A DNA stretch of 22,974 nt, taken from positions 1 through 22,974 of the forward strand of contig CAMWMY010000001.1 of the NCBI GenBank assembly GCA_947175465.1. Direction: 5' to 3'. Below, in pieces: positions 16,835 to 22,974 of the stretch. The stretch is from an uncultured Erysipelotrichaceae bacterium. Lineage in GTDB: Bacteria > Bacillota_I > Bacilli_A > Erysipelotrichales > Erysipelotrichaceae. The notes beneath the pieces were generated by a model. The model was not told the origin of the DNA and did not search any database. It saw only the letters and a list, made by a program, of their open reading frames with translations. Position numbers and translations under genes: made by a program. The stretch's first letter is position 1; every line of letters starts with the position of its first letter.

Positions 16835-17851
16835 ATGCTTTTAATAATGAAAAAACATATAGAAGAAGATCATATCCAAGATCTTCTACAAACTTTGAAA
16901 ACTAAAGGTCTACAACTTCATCGTTGTAGGAGAAATGGGCAATTAGCATATGGCCTTTTTGGAGATAAGACAAAAATCGATGTTCAAGAGCTACAAAATC
17001 ATTCTTCCATTGAAGATATTATTTCTATTAAAGAACCTTATAAACTTGCAAGCCGAACTTTTCATCCTGAAGATACGATTATCTCCATCAAAAATATTTC
17101 AATTGGCCAAAACCAAGATATTGTCATTATCGCTGGCCCATGTTCCATTGAAAATCAAGAGCAAATAGAAACAATTGCAAAAGGAATTCACCATGCTGGT
17201 GCAAAACTATTAAGAGGAGGGGCTTACAAACCACGTACTTCTCCTTATACATATCAAGGCTTAGGAGAAATGGGTGTTCAATTTTTAAAAAAAGCTGGGG
17301 ATACGCATGCAATGCCTATTGTCAGCGAGCTTATGAGTGAAGATCAACTACAAGATTTTATTGACCATGTCGATATCATCCAAGTTGGAGCTCGAAATAT
17401 GCAAAACTTTTCTCTTTTAAAAGCTTTAGGGAAGATTCGAAAGCCTATTTTGTTAAAAAGAGGTTTTTCAAATACGATTGAAGAATGGCTAATGGCAGCC
17501 GAATACATTTTAGCAGGAGGAAATTCCCAAGTTATCTTATGTGAACGAGGTATTCGTACCTTTGAAACTGCTACCCGTAACACACTTGACTTAAGTGTCA
17601 TTCCGATCATTAAAGAAAAGACACATCTTCCTATTATCATTGACCCTTCCCATGCAACAGGAGATTGGAAACGAGTAGAGGCTATGTCTTTAGCCGCAAT
17701 TGCAGCTGGAGCTGATGGTCTTATGATTGAAGTCCATCATCAACCAAGTTGTGCTTGGTCGGATGGCTTTCAATGTTTAACAATTGAAAACTTTGAAAAA
17801 CTGATGGAAAAAGGAAGAAAAGTCGCACATGCCATAGGGAGAACATTATAA
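16835..17851 (+). CDS. aroF: 3-Deoxy-7-phosphoheptulonate (DAHP) synthase, type I-beta, with regulatory N-domain
   Basis: First step of the shikimate pathway: phosphoenolpyruvate plus erythrose-4-phosphate to DAHP. The 338 residues split into an N-terminal ferredoxin-like regulatory domain (about 1-66) and a TIM barrel, the same plan and length as the Thermotoga maritima enzyme, which is inhibited by Tyr and Phe. In the barrel, AGPCSIE is at 100-106 (metal ligand C103) and KPRTSPY at 132-138; IIIDPSHATGDW lies later. An in-frame ATG at 16739 inside aroC lacks a ribosome site; the ATG at 16835 has AGAAGG about 7 nt upstream. It overlaps aroA by one base (TAATG). Feedback control by aromatic amino acids is inferred. 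Confidence 0.95.
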   Translation: MLLIMKKHIEEDHIQDLLQTLKTKGLQLHRCRRNGQLAYGLFGDKTKIDVQELQNHSSIEDIISIKEPYKLASRTFHPEDTIISIKNISIGQNQDIVIIAGPCSIENQEQIETIAKGIHHAGAKLLRGGAYKPRTSPYTYQGLGEMGVQFLKKAGDTHAMPIVSELMSEDQLQDFIDHVDIIQVGARNMQNFSLLKALGKIRKPILLKRGFSNTIEEWLMAAEYILAGGNSQVILCERGIRTFETATRNTLDLSVIPIIKEKTHLPIIIDPSHATGDWKRVEAMSLAAIAAGADGLMIEVHHQPSCAWSDGFQCLTIENFEKLMEKGRKVAHAIGRTL

Positions 17852-19119
17852 TGGAAGTTACAATTTACCCTTCCATTTGCCATGGAGAAGTGCATGTACC
17901 ACCGAGTAAAAGTATGACGCATCGTGCTCTTATTTGTGCAGCCCTTGCAAATGGTACAAGCACCATACACAATGTTTTACGTTGTGAAGATACGATGGCA
18001 ACCTTACAAGCAACGAAGCAATTAGGAGCTACTATTCAATGGAGAGATCAAACAACACTATCCATTACGGGCAATATAGCTTCTCTTCCCCAAGCATCTT
18101 CGCATATCTCTTGTAAAGAATCTGGCTCTACTTTACGTTTCTTAATCCCATTATGCAGTCTCTTTTTTGAAGAAACTTTCTTTGAAGGAGAAGGAAGGCT
18201 CATGCAAAGGCCTCTAAGTGTTTATGAAGAAATTTTTCAAAAACAAGGGATTTCTTTCCAAAAAGATCAAAACAGCTTATTTATCAAAGGACAATTACAA
18301 GCAGATCATTTTCACATAAAAGGAAATATTAGTTCTCAATTTATTACAGGTTTGTTCTTTGCCCTGCCTTTATTAAAGCAAGATTCACTTATTACAATAG
18401 AACCCCCTATCGAATCTAAATCGTATATTTCAATGACCTTACATATCTTAAAACAATATGGCATCCTTATTCATCAAATAGCAGAAAACACTTGGGAAAT
18501 AAAGGGAAATCAAGTTTATCAAGCTTGTGACTGGACAATTGAAGGCGATTATTCTCAGTTTGCCTTCTTCGCTGTACTAGCAGCTATCAATCAAGACTTG
18601 CATATCAAAAAAGTCTCCCACCACTCTCTTCAAGGTGATGCTATTATATTGAATATATTAAAAGAAGCTCATGCTTCTATCACCCCAACAGAAGAAGGTT
18701 TCCTCATAAAAAAAAGTGAACTCACACCTTTTCAAGTAGATATTCATGATTGTCCAGATTTAGGTCCTATTCTTATGGTGCTTGCAGCCTATGCACACGG
18801 TACATCGAAAATTACGAATGCAGGTCGTTTACGTCTAAAAGAAAGTGATCGTATTGAAGCCATGGAAACAGAATTAAAAAAATTAGGTGTTAACATCCAT
18901 TCTTCCATAGATGAAATTACCATTGTAGGAACTCCTCCTTACCAAGGTAACACAGCACTTTCTTCCCATCACGACCATCGAATTGCGATGAGTTTAGCAA
19001 TCTTAGCTACACAAGCTAAACAAGCTTGTACGATTCAAGAGGCACAAGCCATTCAAAAATCGTATCCTCAATTTTTTCAACATTTAAAAGATATCCACAT
19101 CCAAATAGAAGAAAACTAA
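17851..19119 (+). CDS. aroA: 3-Phosphoshikimate 1-carboxyvinyltransferase (EPSP synthase)
   Basis: Sixth step of the shikimate pathway: shikimate-3-phosphate plus phosphoenolpyruvate to EPSP. The 422 residues are full length. Key residues are K20, S21 and R25 (PPSKSMTHR), R96 in the PEP-binding loop, SQFITG at 162-167, catalytic D303 (DCPDLGP), R334 (LKESDR) and DHR at 375-377. The PEP loop reads ESGSTLR (90-96) instead of NAGTAxR, a variant I believe occurs in other Bacillota. The ATG shares a base with the aroF stop, so translation is coupled. It is the last gene before the hairpin at 19141. Glyphosate response cannot be judged from this. Confidence 0.96.
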   Translation: MEVTIYPSICHGEVHVPPSKSMTHRALICAALANGTSTIHNVLRCEDTMATLQATKQLGATIQWRDQTTLSITGNIASLPQASSHISCKESGSTLRFLIPLCSLFFEETFFEGEGRLMQRPLSVYEEIFQKQGISFQKDQNSLFIKGQLQADHFHIKGNISSQFITGLFFALPLLKQDSLITIEPPIESKSYISMTLHILKQYGILIHQIAENTWEIKGNQVYQACDWTIEGDYSQFAFFAVLAAINQDLHIKKVSHHSLQGDAIILNILKEAHASITPTEEGFLIKKSELTPFQVDIHDCPDLGPILMVLAAYAHGTSKITNAGRLRLKESDRIEAMETELKKLGVNIHSSIDEITIVGTPPYQGNTALSSHHDHRIAMSLAILATQAKQACTIQEAQAIQKSYPQFFQHLKDIHIQIEEN

Positions 19120-19140
19120 TCTTTTACAGCTATTTATAAT

Positions 19141-19210
19141 AAAAAGAGATTATAATAAAACAGCTATATTCCTATATGAGAATATGTTTGTAATATTATG
19201 ATCTCTTTTT
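19141..19210. terminator. Bidirectional terminator between convergent aroA and nrdG
   Basis: A 70-bp imperfect inverted repeat: 31-bp arms matching at 25 positions around an 8-nt loop, with perfect 10-bp ends AAAAAGAGAT/ATCTCTTTTT. Five T end the structure on each strand, so it can stop transcription from aroA (plus) and from nrdG (minus). Confidence 0.75.
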
Positions 19211-19242
19211 CTATAGATGAATAATCCCTTTATTCCTTGTGA

Positions 19243-19764
19243 TTATAAAGCATTATTCATATCATCATAACAAGAAATAACTACATTCCCTTCTTGAATA
19301 CTTCTTTGCACATCAATAATACGTTGGTTTTTACTTCCCTTATACTGCAACCTTCCATCTTTTTGTTCTATACAAAAACGCCCATCTACTAAAATATCAA
19401 TATAAGAAAGTAACTGCCTATATTCTTCTTTAGCTACTAACTCTTCAAAAGTAAAACCACTATAAGCCCAAATATTGAAAGAGGAAGAGCGTACTTCTTT
19501 TACAATCTCAATTAGAGAAGCTGCCTGAAGAAAAGGCTCTCCTCCAGATAATGTTAATCCACTTTGATAACGACAACCTTTGATTTCATGAATAACATCG
19601 GATAGTGCTACTTCTATTCCACCATCTATGGCATGCGTACTTGGATTATGGCAGCCTAAACAATCATGGGTACAACCTTGTAGCCATAAAACAGTTCGCA
19701 AACCAACACCATCTACAATACTATCTGTTTGTAGCTTTCTTGCTAGACGCAATGCTTTCTCCAT
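19243..19764 (-). CDS. nrdG: Anaerobic ribonucleotide reductase activating protein (radical SAM)
   Basis: Uses S-adenosylmethionine and a [4Fe-4S] cluster to install the glycyl radical on NrdD. The 173 residues are typical. The cluster motif CxxxCxxC is C31/C35/C38 (CTHDCLGCHN), preceded by the family pattern TDSIVDGVGLRTV and followed by LTLSGGEPF, the GGE SAM-binding motif. The ATG at 19764 lies 44 nt inside the end of nrdD. GGAG starting inside the first codons would suit a TTG at 19752, which removes four residues and gives an N-terminus closer to relatives, so the start is uncertain. Translation is probably coupled to nrdD. Convergent with aroA. Confidence 0.95.
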   Translation of the reverse strand: MEKALRLARKLQTDSIVDGVGLRTVLWLQGCTHDCLGCHNPSTHAIDGGIEVALSDVIHEIKGCRYQSGLTLSGGEPFLQAASLIEIVKEVRSSSFNIWAYSGFTFEELVAKEEYRQLLSYIDILVDGRFCIEQKDGRLQYKGSKNQRIIDVQRSIQEGNVVISCYDDMNNAL

Positions 19765-22105
19765 GTTTTACACGATCCCTTTCTTCACATGCTTTCGCAT
19801 CATTAAAGCGTTCTGTCGTTCCTACAAGATATCCTGTTATTCTTCTTATTCTTTCAAACTTATAAACGCTATCTTCTTCTTTTCGTCCACATTGAGGACA
19901 TTGATCTCCACTTATAATCCCACTATAGCCACAAACAGGATCACGATCAATTGGATGATTAATACTTCCATATCCAATTCCTACTTCTTTCATACAACGA
20001 ACAATTTGTTCAAAAGCTTCTAAATTAGAAGAAGGATCTCCATCAAGCTCAATATAAGAAATATGTCCTGCATTTGTAAATGCATGATATGGTGCTTCCA
20101 ATGCTAACTTATCAAAAGCACGAATTGGATAATATACAGGAATATGGAAAGAGTTCGTATAATACTCACGATCAGTAATTCCTTCTAATTCACCATAAAT
20201 TTGTTTATCAATTTTTGTAAAACGTCCACTTAACCCTTCTGCTGGTGTCGCAATTAAAGAGAAGTTCAATTGATATTTTTCAGCTGCCTCATCCATTCGC
20301 TTTCTCATATGGCCAATAATTTTTAACCCAAGAGCTTGTGCTTCTTCACTTTCTCCATGGTGCTTACCAATAAGAGCTTTCAAACATTCTGCTAAACCGA
20401 TAAATCCAATAGTTAACGTTCCTTGTTTAATAACTTCTTCTATCGTATCGTTGGTATGTAAATTTTCTGATCCTCTCCAAATGCCTTGCCCCATAAGGAA
20501 AGGGAAATTTTTCACTTGTTTTTTCGCTTGGAAATGCATACGATCTAGCAATTGATCAACAACATCTTGAATCTTTTCATCCAATGCTTCAAAGAAGATC
20601 TCTTCCTTAAACTCTTTCTTCATTTTAGGTCCATATTGAATACCAAGCCGTGGTAAATTAATTGTTGTAAAAGATAAATTTCCTCTCCCTGTTACAACAT
20701 CTTCACCACATATATTTCCCATAACACGTGTTCTACATCCCATATAAGCAATTTCTGTTTCTGGCTTTCCTTCTTTATAATACATCTTATTAAATGGTGC
20801 ATCTAAAAAGCTAAAGTTAGGAAATAATCGTTTTGCTGATACTCTACAACTCAACTTAAACAAATCGTAGTTAGGATCTTGTGGATGGTAGTTAACTCCT
20901 TCTTTTACTTTAAAAATAAGAATTGGGAAAATTGGTGTTTCTCCATTTCCCAAACCTGCTTCTTGTGCTAATAATAAGTTAGAAGAAACCATTCTCCCTT
21001 CGGGACTTATATCCGTTCCAAAGTTAATACTTGAAAAAGGTACTTGTGCTCCAGCACGAGAATGCATCGTATTTAAATTATGAACAAAGGCTTCCATCGC
21101 TTGATACGTTTTACGATTCGTTTCTTGATAAGCATTCTTATAAGTCAAAGCAATAATCTTTTCTATTTGCTCATCAGTAAAAGAGAAGTTTTGTACAAGC
21201 ATCTTATTTAATTCTTCAACCCATGCATCACTAATTTCTATTTTAGCTTTTCCACATTTCTTCTCAATCGTATGTATCATTTCTTCTATCTTATCTACTT
21301 TAATATCAGATAATAACTCTAGATGCTTACATAAATACTTCTTATATTCTCTATGGAAAGTTTTCGCTACACCGCTTGCTAAATCAAAATCAAATGCTGG
21401 AATACTTTGCCCACCATGTTGATCATTTTGATTACTTTGAATGACAATGGCAGCTAAAGAAGCATAGCTACTAATATCTTGTGGTTCTCGTAAATGTCCA
21501 TGACCTGTTGAAAACCCATTTTTAAATAATTTGGTTAAATCGATTTGACAACAAGTTAATGTCCCCATGTTCATAAAATCCATATCATGAATATGAATAT
21601 CCCCATGGTCATGTAAATAAGCATGTTTCGGCTTTAACAATTGATCTTTACAAAATTCTTTAGAAACAGCACTTCCATACTGCAACATCGTTCCCATCGC
21701 TGTATGCCCATCCACATTCGCATTTTCACGCTTGATATCGCCTTCTTTACTTTCCACATCTGCAAAGGTAATTTCTTTTATAGATTGCATAAGCTTAGAT
21801 TTCATTTCTCTTATTTTACTACGTTCTTTACGACATAGCATATAAGCTTCCCAAAGCCTATTGTAGCCGTTCTCTATCAATATTTTCCCAACAACTTCTT
21901 GTATTTCCCAGCTTGTTACTACAGCCTCTGGCACTTGCTTTTCTAAGTGATTAACTACTTTTTTTGCTAAAGACTCTGCTTGTTCAAATGCAATACCTTC
22001 CCTTTCCTTCTCACTCATATGAGAAGATGCCAAATAAATAGATTGTGCAATTTTCTCACTAGAAAAAGGAACCTCTCTTCCATCTTGTTTACATACCTTC
22101 ATCAT
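19721..22105 (-). CDS. nrdD: Anaerobic (class III) ribonucleoside-triphosphate reductase
   Basis: Oxygen-sensitive glycyl-radical enzyme that reduces ribonucleotides to deoxyribonucleotides. From the ATG at 22105 it has 794 residues. An N-terminal ATP-cone (about 1-95) gives allosteric control by ATP/dATP. The catalytic barrel has TLTCCQIDL, with its cysteines at about 185-186, and the finger-loop cysteine C457 in MGCRTRVMGN. A cysteine cluster C725/C736/C739 (CGYSG...CPQCG) probably binds zinc. The radical glycine is G758 in RRITGYL. An upstream ATG at 22123 has no ribosome site, while AAAGGGG lies 5-8 nt before the tandem ATGs at 22105 and 22102. It overlaps nrdG by 44 nt. Confidence 0.96.
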   Translation of the reverse strand: MMKVCKQDGREVPFSSEKIAQSIYLASSHMSEKEREGIAFEQAESLAKKVVNHLEKQVPEAVVTSWEIQEVVGKILIENGYNRLWEAYMLCRKERSKIREMKSKLMQSIKEITFADVESKEGDIKRENANVDGHTAMGTMLQYGSAVSKEFCKDQLLKPKHAYLHDHGDIHIHDMDFMNMGTLTCCQIDLTKLFKNGFSTGHGHLREPQDISSYASLAAIVIQSNQNDQHGGQSIPAFDFDLASGVAKTFHREYKKYLCKHLELLSDIKVDKIEEMIHTIEKKCGKAKIEISDAWVEELNKMLVQNFSFTDEQIEKIIALTYKNAYQETNRKTYQAMEAFVHNLNTMHSRAGAQVPFSSINFGTDISPEGRMVSSNLLLAQEAGLGNGETPIFPILIFKVKEGVNYHPQDPNYDLFKLSCRVSAKRLFPNFSFLDAPFNKMYYKEGKPETEIAYMGCRTRVMGNICGEDVVTGRGNLSFTTINLPRLGIQYGPKMKKEFKEEIFFEALDEKIQDVVDQLLDRMHFQAKKQVKNFPFLMGQGIWRGSENLHTNDTIEEVIKQGTLTIGFIGLAECLKALIGKHHGESEEAQALGLKIIGHMRKRMDEAAEKYQLNFSLIATPAEGLSGRFTKIDKQIYGELEGITDREYYTNSFHIPVYYPIRAFDKLALEAPYHAFTNAGHISYIELDGDPSSNLEAFEQIVRCMKEVGIGYGSINHPIDRDPVCGYSGIISGDQCPQCGRKEEDSVYKFERIRRITGYLVGTTERFNDAKACEERDRVKHGESIASSKKATNR

Positions 22106-22160
22106 CTTAACCCCTTTCCTCATATGTTAAAATATTCACTAGTAATATATAGTATACATC

Positions 22161-22201
22161 ATGAGAAAAATTATAGATACCTTTAGATAATAAATTCTCA
22201 T
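22161..22201. promoter_or_regulatory. Possible nrdD promoter region with inverted repeat
   Basis: A perfect -10-like TATAAT on the minus strand (22170-22175) lacks a recognisable -35. It sits inside an inverted repeat with perfect 7-bp arms ATGAGAA (22161-22167) and TTCTCAT (22195-22201). The leader to nrdD would be about 58 nt. An activator or operator site is possible, and no good NrdR box pair was found. Confidence 0.35.
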
Positions 22202-22282
22202 ATATTTTTCTTTATTTAACACACTGCTAAAAAAGGTTATATTTTATTCTATTAATAATAAAAAGGAAAGATCCCATTAAAA

Positions 22283-22974
22283 TGAAATGTACCCAATGTC
22301 AAGGACTAAATAAAAAAGAGAGAGCCTAGGCAATGGATTCAAATAGATGATTTCGGTATTGAACTGGAGTCATCTTTTTTAGATTCCATTGATATCTATA
22401 ATTATTATAATATTCGATATAATCTTTTATTTCGTTGCATACATCTCTAAAAGTAAAACAAGTATCTAAATTTAGTTCATCTTTCATATGTCCAAAATAA
22501 GATTCCTGAGGTGCGTTATCCCAACAATTACCTCTTCTAGACATAGATTGTTGAATATTATATTTTTTTAATAAATTATGAAATTTAGGGCTTGTATAAT
22601 GAACACCTTGATCTGAATGCATTATGACATTTTCATTTAAAATTACATTTCTCTTACGATGTAATTTTTTTACTGTTTCTAAGGAAATATCCAATGTCAT
22701 ACTTTCACTAATATAATAAGCAAGTATTTCATTCGTTTCCGCATCTTTCATAGTTGATAAATAACATTTATTATTTCCATAAAATAAATAAGTAATATCA
22801 GTTAAAAGTACATTATATGGGATTCCAGTTTTAAATACTCGATTAACCCTATTTTCACACGTTGTATGTTCTTGTGTTGCTTTCATCATTCTTCGATAAG
22901 GATTCGCTTGTCTAATCGGACATTTTAATCCAAATTTTTTCATTAATCTTCTTATTTTCTTTAAATTAAAATGA
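22283..22974 (-). mobile_element. IS3-family insertion sequence, 3' portion only
   Basis: The transposase gene at 22326-22974 places this in the IS3 family. The left (3') boundary is estimated: TGAAATGTACCCAATGTC starting at 22283 begins with TG and has the look of an IS3 terminal repeat, but the matching end lies beyond the window, so neither the repeat nor a target duplication can be confirmed. orfA and the 5' end are outside. Confidence 0.6.
22326..22974 (-). CDS. IS3-family transposase OrfB, 5' end cut by window edge
   Basis: DDE integrase of the IS3/IS150 type, which cuts and joins the element's ends. The frame is open to the right edge, so 215 residues of roughly 270-290 are visible; an internal ATG at 22943 is not the real start, because codons before it read HFNLKKIRRL, continuing the family's HTH_21 region into KKFGLKCPIRQANPYRRM. 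The catalytic triad is present: D in LLTDITYLF, D in IMHSDQGVHYTS, and E in DNAPQESYFGHMKDEL, with the closing YYNNYRYQWNLKKMTPVQYR. No frameshift or stop is seen in the visible part. It reads towards nrdD, 221 nt away. Confidence 0.92.
   Translation of the reverse strand, partial: HFNLKKIRRLMKKFGLKCPIRQANPYRRMMKATQEHTTCENRVNRVFKTGIPYNVLLTDITYLFYGNNKCYLSTMKDAETNEILAYYISESMTLDISLETVKKLHRKRNVILNENVIMHSDQGVHYTSPKFHNLLKKYNIQQSMSRRGNCWDNAPQESYFGHMKDELNLDTCFTFRDVCNEIKDYIEYYNNYRYQWNLKKMTPVQYRNHLFESIA

Noticed and set aside
22101..22160. NrdR box near ACTAGTAATATATAGT upstream of nrdD
   Set aside because: Only the outer ACTA/TAGT bases are symmetric and about half of the NrdR consensus matches; no second, properly spaced box was found.
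22246..22257. ATTCTATTAATA shared with the palindrome at 9578
   Set aside because: A 12-base match of A/T-rich sequence between two intergenic regions is likely by chance, and the palindrome's second half is not repeated.

Overview
The window looks like ordinary chromosome of a low-GC, anaerobic Bacillota, most probably a gut member of the Erysipelotrichia or a close relative. This is inference. It rests on AT-rich DNA, strong AGGAGG-type ribosome sites, the Bacillota-type c-di-AMP receptor DarA, a YyzM-like DUF951 protein, MupG, an oxygen-sensitive class III ribonucleotide reductase and an IS3-family element. No rRNA, tRNA, CRISPR array or phage gene was seen.

Layout. From 1 to 6785 the minus strand carries upp followed by atpZ-atpI-atpB-atpE-atpF-atpH-atpA-atpG-atpD. 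The operon starts at a good promoter near 6845, and atpD runs off the left edge, so atpC is not seen. Genes are packed with 4-13 nt overlaps or no gap. The c subunit carries the full Na+-binding residue signature, so this ATP synthase is predicted to be Na+-coupled. From 6894 to 9051 lies mnmE-tatD with its own promoter. darA (9122-9445) is a single-gene unit with promoter and terminator. A gene-free AT-rich stretch (about 9506-9799) follows. The unit from 13204 down to 9850 reads DtxR-like regulator, chorismate mutase, dtd, folD, DUF951, ychF, with a strong terminator after ychF. mupG (13378-14472) is another single-gene unit.

The only plus-strand genes are the shikimate operon aroB-aroC-aroF-aroA (14701-19119), divergent from mupG. 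It supplies DAHP synthase, dehydroquinate synthase, EPSP synthase and chorismate synthase; aroD, aroE and aroK are absent. The chorismate mutase that would draw chorismate towards Phe/Tyr is 2 kb away in another transcription unit. A 70-bp hairpin at 19141-19210 separates the aro operon from convergent nrdD-nrdG, the anaerobic ribonucleotide reductase and its activase. The right edge holds the 3' part of an IS3-family transposase gene reading towards nrdD.

Most of the window is housekeeping, and I see no clearly new multi-gene system. The points most worth checking are the Na+ signature in AtpE, the mixed metal site of the DtxR-like regulator, an 18-bp palindrome in the mupG/aroB divergent region, the unusual FolD signature, and the IS3 element upstream of nrdD.
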